Source: Vreelandella olivaria (GTDB taxonomy: Bacteria; Pseudomonadota; Gammaproteobacteria; Pseudomonadales; Halomonadaceae). Taken from it: a stretch of DNA of 64,000 bases. Position numbers and translations under genes: made by a program. This document shows, piece by piece, positions 28,328-38,118 of this stretch. The notes below the pieces were generated by a model, which worked only from the letters and a program-made list of their open reading frames with translations, made no database searches and was not told where the DNA came from. The DNA lies in contig AP019416.1 in NCBI GenBank assembly GCA_004295565.1, forward strand, positions 3,410,001-3,474,000. The letters run 5' to 3'. The number at the start of each line of letters is the position of its first letter. Within the stretch, counting starts at the first letter, position 1.

Positions 28328-30390
28328 TTACCAGCTATATTTCACACTACCAATCACACTGCGGGATTCACCGTAGTAGCACCAGTATTCACAGCTGGCC
28401 ACGTACTCTTTATCGGTGAGGTTATTGACGTTGAGCTGCGCCTGCCAGCCGTCAGCAAACTCGTAGCCGACCATGGCATCAAGCAGGGTATAGCTGTCTA
28501 CCTCAGTGTTGTCAGCGACACTGGTGTCAACGGTACTGCCTACATAACGCACGCCACCACCCAGCGTAACGCCATTTAGTGCGCCGCCAGTGAAGGCATA
28601 ATCCAGCCAAGTGGAGGCTTGGTGACGAGGAATTAACGGCGCGCGATCATCGTCTTCCAAGCGAGAGTCGGTATATGTGTAAGCCGCGGTGACTTTTAGC
28701 GCGTCGGTTAGATAACCAACCCCTTCCAGTTCAAAGCCTTGTGAAGTGCGCTTGCCCTCTTGTACCTGAAAGCCTGCTGGGGAGTTCACCAGCGTGTTGC
28801 TCTCTTCCAAATCAAACAGCGCCGCGGTCACGTAGCCATCCCAACCAAAGGGCGCTACCTTCACACCAGCTTCCCACTGGCGGCCTTCGCGGGGCTCGTA
28901 GAGGTCGCCTGCATCATCAACCCGGCCTAGCGGGTCAAAGGACTCGGTGTAACTGATATAAGGGTTAACGCCGTTCTCGCCCAGATACATCGCCCCACCA
29001 GACCAAGAGACTTGATCGTCATCTGAACGTTGGGTTGTTCCTGCGGTCAGGTTACGATTATCGGTTTCAGCCTGATCGTAGCGCACGCCGCCCAACAGTA
29101 CCCATCGGTCGTCAATACGCAACTGGTTTTGGGCATACAGGCCGGTTTGCTCTTTGTCGATTTCGCGGGTGAGCAGATCATCCGCGCCCACCGGGGTAAA
29201 GTTGCCATAAGTGGGGTTGAAGATATCGATAGGGTCGCCGAAGGAAAAGGATCCGCTTCTTGGCCGCTCACACCGAGGTTTTGATAATCCGCCCCCAGCA
29301 ATAAGGTGTTCTCGGTTCGGTCGGTGTACCAAGTACCCACCATGCGGTTATCGACTGTCCAGCTGTCGATCGAGCCATCGCGGTAGACGTGACCACGGGC
29401 AGCCTGCCGCTCATCGGCCATAAAGAAGGCGTAGGTGCTGCGCAGTTCTAAATCCAGCTCGCTGTAGCGCAAATCCTGCTCAAAACGCCAGGTATCGTTG
29501 AAGTTATGACGCAACTCATAGCCTAACGCCCACTGGGTGCGTTCATCTTTATCGTAACCTGGTTCGCTGAGGTTAGTTTGCGGATCAACACGACCAAAAG
29601 GGGTATTCTCCACGGTGCCATAGGGTAGCTTGAACGGGTTCACCGGAACGCCATCATCTTTCTGCACGCTGGCCAGAAACGTTACGGTCGTATCGTCGCT
29701 GAAATCTACCGCAAGGCTCGGCGCGAAGTAGTAGCGCTCGTTATCCGTGGCATTTAAATCGCCGTCGCGCTCTTTATAGAGGCCCACTAAGCGATAGCGT
29801 ATATCGTCAGACTCGCCCACCGGCCCGCTGGTATCGATGCCTACTTGGCGGTGATTGCGGTTGCCAAGCTGCAAATTGACCTCCCCTTGAGGTGTATCGG
29901 TCGGGCGCTTGCTTACCGCGTTAATCAGACCACCGGGAGGCGCCTCACCGTACAAAATAGACGAAGGGCCTTTGAAGACATCCACACGTTCCAAGCCATA
30001 AGGCTCCGGCAGCCACTGATAAAACCCTTCGCGGTAGATACGCAGACCATCTTGATAAGTCGATTGGTCAAAACCGCGTACCTTGAACCAATCGGTGTTG
30101 TTATCGCTACCGTAATGGCCCGACAGCACGCCCGCACGATAGCGGAAGGTTTCATCCAGCTGCTGAACGTTGCGGGTTTCCAGCTCTTCACGGTCAACGC
30201 TGGACACTGGACGTGGCGTCTCTACTAGCGGGGTATCGACTTTTAGCGCCGTAGCCGTGACCACCACGGTATCGTTGGAAGCGGACTCTTCCTGGGCGTA
30301 GGCGGATGCGCAGAAGAGTACTGCGGTAACAGGGATCAGCGCGGAAATTGAGCGCGCCAAGGGACGACGAACAAACGGCAGACGAGGCAT
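28328..30390 (-). CDS. TonB-dependent siderophore receptor, FhuE/FpvA type (one frameshift)
   Basis: About 690 residues when joined near 29255. Signal peptide (ISALIPVTAVLFCASAYAQ), TonB box-like DTVVVTATALK, plug domain with KVRGFDQSTYQDGLRIYREG and LERVDVFKGPSSILYGEAPP followed by GGLINAVSKRPT, the signature of hydroxamate-type siderophore receptors. The barrel ends in SVIGSVKYSW with a terminal Trp. No ABC genes are adjacent, so it may use the ABC systems elsewhere. A Fur-like site lies about 53 bases upstream. Convergent with the hydroxyproline operon. Confidence 0.87.
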
Positions 30391-30442
30391 TGTGAGGTCT
30401 CAGTTGGATTTAGGAGCAAAGAGAAAGCAGAGCATAAGCATC

Positions 30443-30461
30443 ATGATAATCGTTGTTATTT
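30443..30461. promoter_or_regulatory. Fur-box-like site upstream of the receptor
   Basis: ATGATAATCGTTGTTATTT contains GATAAT and the inverse-like GTTATT half-sites. It lies 53 bases upstream of the receptor start on the minus strand. Confidence 0.5.
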
Positions 30462-30522
30462 GTATTCATGATAGCGCTTTTGAATAGTTGCTTTCAATTG
30501 CTTGGAGCGGAGGTTTTCAACG

Positions 30523-32514
30523 CTACTCGATAGCGATGCAGGTACTCACAAGGGGCTTGGAGTGTGGCTTATTACCCTTGTTGATCCCTGGAAGAGGCAG
30601 ACATCTGGGTTCAACAATGCCGAGAGGGATAGGTGGATTTTTATTCGGGGGCGTTACCGTTGAGCTCAAAGTATTACCAGGTGCAGCATTGCTGTGTTTC
30701 AACCTGAGACCGCCAGCTACGAGTAGCGCTTGGTAATCGTTGGCCGCAAGCGGTTTGCTGAATAAAAAGCCCTGGGCACCATCGCAACCTTGCACTATAA
30801 GCTGATCCAGCTGCGCTTGGGTCTCAACGCCCTTGGCAATGACGCGCAAGGATAAACTCTGCCCAAAGTTGATCAGTGCTTTGATGAAATTGGCATTTTC
30901 TAAACTATCCAGCATGTCATGGACAAAGCTGGGAGCAATATTAATCGTGTCGATTGGAAGGCATTTCAGTCGCTTAAGGCTGTCGTTCCCGGCTCCAAAG
31001 TCGTCAATGGCAATACGTATTCCTAAATGACTCAGCTCGACCAGGGTCGCTATTACAGCGTCGTTCTGGTGGTACATAAGACTACTTTCGGTCACCTCCA
31101 ACTCTAAAAAATGGGCATCTAGACTCGTCTCAGACAGTATTTCAGCAATACGAGCGGGTAACGACCTATCGCGCAGCTCCATAGCCGACATATTCACCGC
31201 CATGGGTACAATCTCAACGCCCTGCGCACGCCAGTTCTTTAACTGGTGACAAGCTTCGCACAGTACCCAGTGCCCAATAGGGCGAAGAAGCCCACAAGCT
31301 TCTGCGACAGGCAGGAACGCCGAAGGCTGCACAAGCCCCAGTGCCGGATTGCGCCAGCGAACCAGCGCTTCATTACTACTCAAGTAACCGGTGGCAATGT
31401 CTATTCTGGGTTGGAATTCGAGAAAGAGCGCTTTCTCCTTCAGTGCCCGATGCAGTTGGTGCTCGATCTGACCGCGCTGTTCCCTCTGCACATTCATGTC
31501 CGCTCTGAACAGCTGGAAGTGGTTAGAACCGCTGTCCTTGGCGTGGTACATAGCCGTATCTGCATTATTGAGCAGGGTTCTGGCATCACTGCCATGATGG
31601 GGATAAAGGCTGATGCCGATACTGGTCGTAATGTGCAACTCATGATTATCAATCCGATATGGCGCCGCTAACGCACTGAGGATTTTCTGCGCAATCCTGC
31701 CGGCGTCCTCAGGTTCTTCAATTTCACTTAACAACACCACAAACTCATCGCCTCCTTGACGGCATATAGTGTCCGTATCCCGTACGCATACACTCAGCCG
31801 ACCAGCAACTAACTTCAAGAGCGCATCGCCTACCGCATGGCCGAGTGAGTCGTTGATAGGCTTGAAGGCATCGAGATCCAGGTAGATCAGTGCGACCTGA
31901 TGCTGATGCCGTTTTGCCAAACCAATCGCCCGGGAGAGCCGCTCTGCCAACAGGACGCGGTTGGGCAATCCGGTGAGGGAGTCATGTTGCGCCTGGTAGG
32001 CCAGTTTCAAAGATTGAGCAGGCGATTGACAGGCATCATGGAACACGATCACCGCCCCCTTGGTGTTACCTTCACGGTCGTGGATGGGCGCCGCAGAGTC
32101 TTCAATGTTCAATTGGCTACCGTCCTGACGAATCAGTACGCAGCCCATAGCAAGCTCGACGGTACGGTTTTCTTCTATAGCGCGCTGCGCAGGGTTATTG
32201 GCTGCCAGAAAGGTATGCCCATCGACGAGCGTAAGCACCTGCGACAAGGGCTTGCCGATCGCATCCAGACTCACCCAGCCGGTCAACTGTTCCGCAACGC
32301 GGTTTAGGTAGGTAACGCGGTACGCTAGGTCGGTCGTTATGACGGCATCGCCGATTGAGTTTAGGGTCGACTGAGCCCACTCTGTGGCGTCCTGCAAGGC
32401 GGCTTCAGCATCACGCAGTTGGGTTTCAGCATGCTCCAGATCGATGGGATGTTTGAGTTTACAAACACCTCCTCTATGGCCGTTAGCGATCAGCATGTGC
32501 TTTTTCAACGCCAT
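30523..32514 (-). CDS. PAS-GGDEF-EAL protein with degenerate EAL site
   Basis: Intact 663 residues, no signal peptide or membrane segment visible. A PAS domain occupies about 45-160 (STLNSIGDAVITTDLAYRV), GGDEF about 175-335 with intact GGDEF at 254-258, and EAL about 350-595. The cyclase active site looks functional (YLDLDAFKPINDSLGH). In the EAL domain the first Glu (NEALVRW, Glu382), Asn441 and DDFG (504-507) remain, but the catalytic Lys of the usual KIDRSF is Asn525 (INIAPSF) and the Glu of EGVET is Lys561 (KGVET). Phosphodiesterase activity is therefore doubtful; a diguanylate cyclase or c-di-GMP receptor is more likely. A 70-residue proline-rich tail follows the EAL domain. Confidence 0.88.
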   Translation of the reverse strand: MALKKHMLIANGHRGGVCKLKHPIDLEHAETQLRDAEAALQDATEWAQSTLNSIGDAVITTDLAYRVTYLNRVAEQLTGWVSLDAIGKPLSQVLTLVDGHTFLAANNPAQRAIEENRTVELAMGCVLIRQDGSQLNIEDSAAPIHDREGNTKGAVIVFHDACQSPAQSLKLAYQAQHDSLTGLPNRVLLAERLSRAIGLAKRHQHQVALIYLDLDAFKPINDSLGHAVGDALLKLVAGRLSVCVRDTDTICRQGGDEFVVLLSEIEEPEDAGRIAQKILSALAAPYRIDNHELHITTSIGISLYPHHGSDARTLLNNADTAMYHAKDSGSNHFQLFRADMNVQREQRGQIEHQLHRALKEKALFLEFQPRIDIATGYLSSNEALVRWRNPALGLVQPSAFLPVAEACGLLRPIGHWVLCEACHQLKNWRAQGVEIVPMAVNMSAMELRDRSLPARIAEILSETSLDAHFLELEVTESSLMYHQNDAVIATLVELSHLGIRIAIDDFGAGNDSLKRLKCLPIDTINIAPSFVHDMLDSLENANFIKALINFGQSLSLRVIAKGVETQAQLDQLIVQGCDGAQGFLFSKPLAANDYQALLVAGGLRLKHSNAAPGNTLSSTVTPPNKNPPIPLGIVEPRCLPLPGINKGNKPHSKPLVSTCIAIE

Positions 32515-32966
32515 CGATCCGCTCCTTATTCTCTATAACGCGAGTCTCCTACTTTTAAACAGCCGGAGGGGAATCATTTATGCTGATAAAAAAAGCCGTT
32601 TATTGCTTGAAAGTGGAAGCGCTGCGCTCCTTGCAGCGCAAAGTGGAACATCCTGTATTGGCATTTCCGTTGCCTCACTCAATTTAACGTTACAGGATAA
32701 CCCCATCGCTGATTGTGCGCTGACGTACATAGGTGACGAAGTGACTCAAAACCCTACGTTTAGACCACTCTATTCGTGTTATACAGGGGTGTATAACCCC
32801 CTAGGTTCGGTAGCGTACAGACGTTACTCGCCAGAACTCTACAATCGGCGGGTAGTGCTCTATATTTTTGCAATACATGCCTATTAATCGCTATACGCGC
32901 ACGTACCGCTGGTACTTGGCAATCAGAACAAGCGCTACAGCCAGCCATAGAGGGAGATATTTTTCT
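32515..32966. promoter_or_regulatory. Upstream region of the first Crp/Fnr-like gene
   Basis: 452 bases between divergent genes with no convincing coding sequence. It holds a hairpin GCGCTGC/GCAGCGC near 32618-32640 and the palindrome at 32778. An SD-like AGGGAGA precedes the regulator ATG at 32967. Confidence 0.5.
32778..32797. promoter_or_regulatory. Palindrome, candidate operator
   Basis: GTTATACA, GGGG, TGTATAAC is a perfect 8-bp inverted repeat with a 4-base spacer, 170 bases before the Crp/Fnr-like gene. The spacing resembles dimer operators of this superfamily, although the sequence is not the Crp or Fnr consensus. Confidence 0.4.
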
Positions 32967-33686
32967 ATGCAAGACACTGAAGGATTGCGGAAGAATGCTC
33001 TGCTTGGCCTGCTAACAGAAGAAGAACTCACCGTTTTATTGCCGCATTTCGAAAAGGTCTCACTGACATTAGGACAATCGCTTTCTGAGTCAGGCATGCA
33101 AATGAGCCACGTCTACTTTCCTCTTGATGCCATCGTTTCGCTGCTTTGCGTGATGGAGGATGGTGCCTCGACGGAAATCGCAGTAGTGGGTTATGAAGGA
33201 ATCGTTGGTGTCTCTCTGTTCATGGGTGGTGAGACCACACCCAGCCGAGCAATTGTGCAGAGTGCGGGGACGGCGTACCGCCTTAAGGGGCAACTGCTTA
33301 AAAATGAATTCTATCGGGCCGGCCCCCTTCAGCGGCTGCTTCTACGCTATACACAGGCCTTGTTGACTCAGATGGCCCAAACAGCGGTATGCAATAGGCA
33401 TCACAGCGTTGACCAGCAGCTATGCCGCTGGCTGCTACTCAGTCTCGACCGACTACCGGGCGATAAACTGATTATGACCCAGGAGCTAATTGCCAATATG
33501 CTGGGCGTGCGGCGTGAAGGCGTGACCGAATCCGCAGGTAAACTCCAGAGAGCCGGGCTCATCTCCTACAACCGCGGACATATCACCGTCCTGGACAGGC
33601 CTGGGCTAGAGAAGCGTGTCTGCGAGTGTTATGCGGTGGTTAAGCGCGAGTACGACCGACTACTCAATCACCATGACGTCATATAA
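32967..33686 (+). CDS. Crp/Fnr-family transcriptional regulator A
   Basis: 239 residues from ATG 32967. The N-terminal half is a cyclic-nucleotide-binding-like beta roll (FEKVSLTLGQSLSESGMQMS, HVYFPLDAIVSLLCVMEDG, VVGYEGIVGVSLFMGG) and the C-terminal half a winged helix (TQELIANMLGVRREGVTESA, then GKLQRAGLISYNRGHITVLD). The cAMP-binding residues of Crp are not evident and no Fnr-type cysteine cluster is present, so the signal is unknown. The family matches the YeiL-like/stress Crp group common in proteobacteria. A paralogue follows 197 bases downstream. Confidence 0.88.
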   Translation: MQDTEGLRKNALLGLLTEEELTVLLPHFEKVSLTLGQSLSESGMQMSHVYFPLDAIVSLLCVMEDGASTEIAVVGYEGIVGVSLFMGGETTPSRAIVQSAGTAYRLKGQLLKNEFYRAGPLQRLLLRYTQALLTQMAQTAVCNRHHSVDQQLCRWLLLSLDRLPGDKLIMTQELIANMLGVRREGVTESAGKLQRAGLISYNRGHITVLDRPGLEKRVCECYAVVKREYDRLLNHHDVI

Positions 33687-33883
33687 TTCCCAGCCCACTC
33701 CTTGAATCTACCTATAACCACCATTCGCTCGCTATGTACGCTAGCGTGCCGACGCTTGATTTACTCAATGTTAATATACGCATATACCGTCAATCCCCCC
33801 TGTGGCGGCCTATCTGCAGCCGACATCAAAATGATTTAAACCTTCATTGTGCCGTTTGCCAGGTTCTTTCACCGGAGAGGCAC

Positions 33884-34597
33884 ATGGCGTCTATTTTGAA
33901 CGTTCCCGCTGCCAATCAGCTACTTGTTAAGCTGCCGGAAGTCGAACGACAGGCCTTTATGGCAGAGTGCGAAACGGTGAAGCTTACTTTTGGCGAAGTA
34001 CTGCTCCAACCCGTCGAGTGTTTTACCCACGTCTATTTTCCCATCGATAGCTTCATTTCATTGATTAGCGTCATCGACACTGATAACCGGCTTGAGGTCG
34101 CAATGGCAGGCCGGGAGGGCATGCTGGGTATGCCCCTGGTACTCAACATCCAAGAGACCCAATTGATCGCTTTGGTTCAAGGCGCGGGGTCTGCCCTTCG
34201 CATGACCGCTGAACGCTTTCAGCGGCTACTACTCGTCAGCCCAATATTGCATCAGCGGCTGAAGCGCTATATCTATGTAGTCATGAGCCAATTGGCAACA
34301 TCTGCGGCGTGCAACCACTTCCATCGAATTGAAGAGCGCCTCGCTCGTTGGTTGCTGATGACACAGGATCGCGCGGGGACTGATCAACTGAACCTGACCC
34401 ATGAATTTCTGGCCATGATGCTTGGGGTTAGACGTGCTGGCATTACCCTGGCGGCAATAGCATTGCAGTCACGTGGCCTAATCAGCTACCAGCGGGGAAC
34501 AATTACGGTGCTAGACCGGCTAGGCCTCATCGAGGCATCCTGCTCGTGCTATAGAGAAGATTGTGCGTTATACGCAAAAATATTGCCGGTGTTATAA
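33884..34597 (+). CDS. Crp/Fnr-family transcriptional regulator B
   Basis: 237 residues from ATG 33884, with GGAGAGG upstream. It shares the architecture of regulator A: beta roll (VKLTFGEVLLQPVECFTHVY, FPIDSFISLISVIDTDNRLE, MAGREGMLGMPLVLN) and winged helix (THEFLAMMLGVRRAGITLAA, ALQSRGLISYQRGTITVLD). The matching blocks HVYFPxD and MLGVRRxGxT show that the two arose by duplication, with strong divergence. No cyclic-nucleotide or Fe-S ligands can be assigned. Function unknown. Confidence 0.87.
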   Translation: MASILNVPAANQLLVKLPEVERQAFMAECETVKLTFGEVLLQPVECFTHVYFPIDSFISLISVIDTDNRLEVAMAGREGMLGMPLVLNIQETQLIALVQGAGSALRMTAERFQRLLLVSPILHQRLKRYIYVVMSQLATSAACNHFHRIEERLARWLLMTQDRAGTDQLNLTHEFLAMMLGVRRAGITLAAIALQSRGLISYQRGTITVLDRLGLIEASCSCYREDCALYAKILPVL

Positions 34598-34740
34598 ACT
34601 TAGAAATAGCCCTGCAGGGCGCCATCAAGTTTCAAGCGCAATGCTCTTGAAAAGCGGCGACCAATTTCTTTAACTCCTTAGTGTAGACTTACAACAGCGT
34701 AGGCCAATCATCCAGTTTATTGAGAGTTTTCACTTATCCT

Positions 34741-35021
34741 CTATGCTGCCACGGTGCCCCGCACTTCAACATACAACCCGGCAGCGGCAGCCATGTTCAC
34801 CAGAGCGTCTAGGCCGAACAAAGATATTTTCCCACGCATCAAGTCGGAAACTCGCGGCTGAGTGACACCAAACAGTTTGGCCGCTTGGGACTGGTTCAAA
34901 CCAGTACGGTCAATGTGATCTTTAAGAGCCGTTATCAACGTTGAGCGCAGCTTCATATTTTCAGCTTCCGCAGGGTGTTTTCGATGGCATCCCATACACT
35001 GGAGAAGCGTTCATTACTCAT
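34741..35021 (-). CDS. XRE-family antitoxin-like protein, HigA type (one frameshift)
   Basis: About 93 residues from ATG 35021. The N-terminus MSNERFSSVWDAIENT joins MKLRSTLITALKDHIDRTGL in another frame if one C is restored near 34972; the junction then reads ENTPAEAENMKLR, as in homologues. The HTH is NQSQAAKLFGVTQPRVSDLM with RGKISLFGLDALVNMAAAAG, typical of HigA-like antitoxins encoded after a RelE/HigB toxin. No toxin is recognisable upstream (35022-35268), so the gene is an orphan. Confidence 0.72.
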
Positions 35022-35268
35022 TGTTTGTCCTATCTCAGCTCCTGAAAGCCGTAGTCACAAGGTCATACGCTCACCAGCCCTTTTCGCTATCACGGCGAAC
35101 GTATTAATACTACGGATAGTAATGGAACACCCGAGCCGCAGCGTAATACTCACATAGCGCCTGATCATTTCAGTTACGCGTTTACGTACCGACCGCGAAG
35201 GGTTGGGTTGCTACTGCGAGGAAAAGAAACACAGCCAGGAAGGAAAAAGCGCAGGAAAGCATTGAGAA

Positions 35269-35345
<77 letters not shown>

Positions 35346-35457
35346 GAAAAGCGTGCATATCATAGCGAATGTGGCGGTGTGAGGCTAGCCCCATTGCGCT
35401 ATCTTGATGTCATTACGGCACTTTATGTGGATTGGGCAGTCTGGTGAGTAGTTCTTT

Positions 35458-36048
35458 ATGCGGAGACGCGCTGTGAAAGCATTGATTGCTCTAGTTCCTT
35501 TATTGTTGGTACTGCCCGTGCATGCGGACTGGCAGCTTGATCCTGCCCAGTCGCGGGTGCAGGCGTCGATTACCCAGTTGAACGGTGACACCCCGCAAAC
35601 TCATCACCACCAGGTGCGCAACCTGCAGGGTGATATCTCCAGCGATGGCACCCTGCGCTTGCCGTTAAAACTCAGTCAAACGGATGTGCTTGAACGCTTT
35701 GGCGAGCTGCCACCGTGGATAGGCTTGTTGGCAAATACCACCCTGGTAACGCTGGAAGCGCAAATGCCGCCAGAGCGGTTGGATAGTTTGGATATTGGCG
35801 AATCACTGGTGGAGACGCTGACGTTTAGCGTGCAATCCGACATGGTTAACCAACAGGAATCCGTGCCGCTGCGGTTTACCCGCGAAGGCTTGAATGAGAT
35901 ACGGATTACCCACGCGGAGCCCATGGCGATGGATGGACGAGCGCTAATGGCAAACAGCACGGTAAAAACCGTGCTGTCGCTGCTGGGCTACCAAGAGATT
36001 GACGAGCATGTGCCCGTCACTCTTAATGCACTTTTGGTTAATCGCTAG
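35458..36048 (+). CDS. YceI-like periplasmic protein
   Basis: 196 residues. A signal peptide (ALIALVPLLLVLPVHA) precedes a lipocalin-like YceI domain starting DWQLDPAQSRVQASITQLNG and ending with EIDEHVPVTLNALLVNR. YceI proteins bind isoprenoid-type amphiphiles and respond to stress or base; the exact ligand is unknown. It lies beside the tRNA and convergent with the ABC exporter, with a 10-base gap. Confidence 0.82.
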   Translation: MRRRAVKALIALVPLLLVLPVHADWQLDPAQSRVQASITQLNGDTPQTHHHQVRNLQGDISSDGTLRLPLKLSQTDVLERFGELPPWIGLLANTTLVTLEAQMPPERLDSLDIGESLVETLTFSVQSDMVNQQESVPLRFTREGLNEIRITHAEPMAMDGRALMANSTVKTVLSLLGYQEIDEHVPVTLNALLVNR

Positions 36049-36058
36049 CCGTTAAAGA

Positions 36059-37889
36059 TTAACGACTGAGCACCTCCATATCCCCCGCTTGGGCTTCGCC
36101 AGTTTGCACCCGCCACTGGGCGGCGTAGTGGCCATTAGCGGCCAATAGGCTTGAGTGGCTGCCGCGTTCGGCCACTCGACCCTTCTCGATCACCACGATC
36201 TCATCGGCGTGCACAATGGTAGAGAGCCGGTGGGCAATCATAATCACCGTGCGGCCATGGGCGATGCGTTTAAGCGAGCGCTGAATGGCCGCTTCGGTTT
36301 CATTGTCCACCGCGCTGGTGGCTTCATCCAGCACCAAGATAGGCGGGTCTTTAAGCAGTGCCCTGGCCAGTGAAAGCCGCTGGCGTTGGCCACCGGAAAG
36401 GCGCACGCCCCGCTCGCCTACCGGGGTGTCCAAGCCTTGGGGCAGCATTTCGATAAAGCTCCACGCTTCGGCGGTTTTGGCAGCATCAATAATCGCGGCT
36501 TCGTCCGCGTCCGGCTTGCCGTAAGCAATATTGTCGCGAATGCTGCCTTCGAACAGGTAAACATCCTGGCTGACCAAACCAATCGATTGACGCAGTGAGT
36601 TCATACTCACTTCGGTGATGGGCTGCCCATCAATGAGCACGCGGCCGTTTTCGGGGTCGTAAAACCGCAGCAGCAGTTTGATCAGGGTGGATTTCCCCGA
36701 CCCTGTCGCTCCCACCAACGCCAAAGTATTGCCTGCGGGCACGTGCAGGTGAATGCCATCCACTCCTACGCCGCTGGTGGCGTAGTGAAAGCTCACATTG
36801 TCTACCGTCACCTCGCCGTGCACCGGTTGGGTAAGCGGCGTGGTGCTGTCGTCTTTAACGGTAATCGGCACTTCGAGCAGATCGAGAATCCGCCGGGTGC
36901 TGGCCATGGCGCGCTCGAACAGATCGATCACTTGAGCCAGACCGGTCAACGGCCAGAGCAGGCGCTGGGTCAAAAATACCAACACGCCGTATGCCCCCAC
37001 GTTTAGCGAGCCGTTGAGTGCCATCATGCCGCCCACGGTAAAGGTGGCCAGAAAACCGGCCAAAATCGCCATGCGGATCACCGGAATAAACGCGGAGCTC
37101 ACCTTGATCGCCCGTCTGTTGGCGTCTACGTAGGCTTCGCTGGCATCCCGCAGGCGCTCGGCTTCGCGGTTTTCGCTGGTAAAGCTTTTAATCGTCGCGA
37201 TGCCGCTAAGGTTATTGGATAAACGGCTGGCCAAGTCACCAACCTTTTCACGCACGTCGCTGTAGAGCGGCCCGGCTTTACGCTGGAAGAAGAACGCGCC
37301 CCAAATGATCAGCGGAATCGGTGTAAACGCCAGCAGCGCAATCAATGGTGAAAGCACGAAGAAGACCGCGCCTACCGTCACCACGGTGACGACCACCTGA
37401 ATAATCGAATTGGCCCCGCCGTCCAGAAAGCGCTCAAGCTGGTTGACGTCATCGTTCATGGTGGCCACCAGCTGGCCGGAGCTTTTCGACTCAAAGAACG
37501 CCATATCCAGCCGCTGAGCGTGTTCGTAAGTATCTTGGCGCATATCCGCTTGTAAGCGTTGGGCCAAGTTGCGCCATAGGATCTGGAACAGGTACTCAAA
37601 CAGCGACTCCCCCTGCCCAGATAACAAACGTCAGCACCGCCAGCATGGTGATCTGCTGTTGGGGCGTTTCAAACCCCAGGCTGGCCACAAAGCTCTGCTC
37701 TTGATTGACCACGACATCGATCGCCACGCCAATCAGAATTTCCGGGGCAATATCAAACAGCTTATTGATAATCGAACAGGTAGTGGCGGCAATAATGCGC
37801 CGTCGATAGCCTTTAGCGTAGCGAAGTAGCCGCACCAGGGCTTGAAAGCTCTGATTCTGAGAACGGGGTGGAGAAGCAGCCACGAGCAT
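36059..37889 (-). CDS. ABC exporter with fused membrane and ATPase domains (one frameshift)
   Basis: About 610 residues when joined near 37612. The first half has six helices (N-terminal part with AKGYRRRIIAATTCSIINKL, later GAVFFVLSPLIALLAFTPIP) and the second half an ATPase: Walker A GATGSGKST, Q-loop LVSQDVYLFEGSIRDNIAYG, signature LSGGQRQR, Walker B ILVLDEATSAVD, H-loop IAHRLST. Type I exporter of the MsbA/MdlB class; it works as a dimer. Cargo unknown, but its proximity to the siderophore importer (beyond the repeat at 37917) makes siderophore secretion one option. Multidrug or lipid export is the alternative. Confidence 0.83.
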
Positions 37890-37916
37890 TCCTTACTGAG
37901 GTTGTTGTAGGCCAAT

Positions 37917-38060
37917 TAGGCTTTGTACGAAAAGTCGGCGAGCGAAGGTCAGGCAAGGCAAAAAACGGCGAAAAAGCGGAGTTTACGGGGTGTAAATGAG
38001 CATTTTGAGCCGTTTTTAACGCAGCATGGCCGAGCGCAGGCAGTTTTCGTACAAAGCCTA
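37917..38060. repeat. 144-bp palindromic intergenic repeat with perfect 17-bp terminal inverted repeats
   Basis: TAGGCTTTGTACGAAAA (37917-37933) is the exact reverse complement of TTTTCGTACAAAGCCTA (38044-38060). Between them lie AAAACGGCGAAAAAGCGGAG-like and GCATTTTGAGCCGTTTTTAA sequences that can also pair. There is no coding frame. It sits between the exporter (start 37889) and the siderophore ATPase (end 38119). The form is that of a REP/MITE-like non-autonomous element; similar intergenic units are known to me from gammaproteobacteria including Halomonas, but I cannot verify copy number here. Confidence 0.7.
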
Positions 38061-38118
38061 GGTAGGCGCTAGCGTAATGAAATCAATGCTCCGGCTCAAC
38101 GCATTACTGCTTGAGGCG

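Noticed and set aside
32580-32684. Short frame MLIKKAVYCLKVEALRSL upstream of the Crp/Fnr genes
   Set aside because: Only about 35 residues, no SD, and it spans a hairpin; not supported as a gene.
35022-35268. Possible HigB toxin remnant before the antitoxin
   Set aside because: I translated all three minus-strand frames by eye and saw no RelE/HigB motif; left as non-coding.
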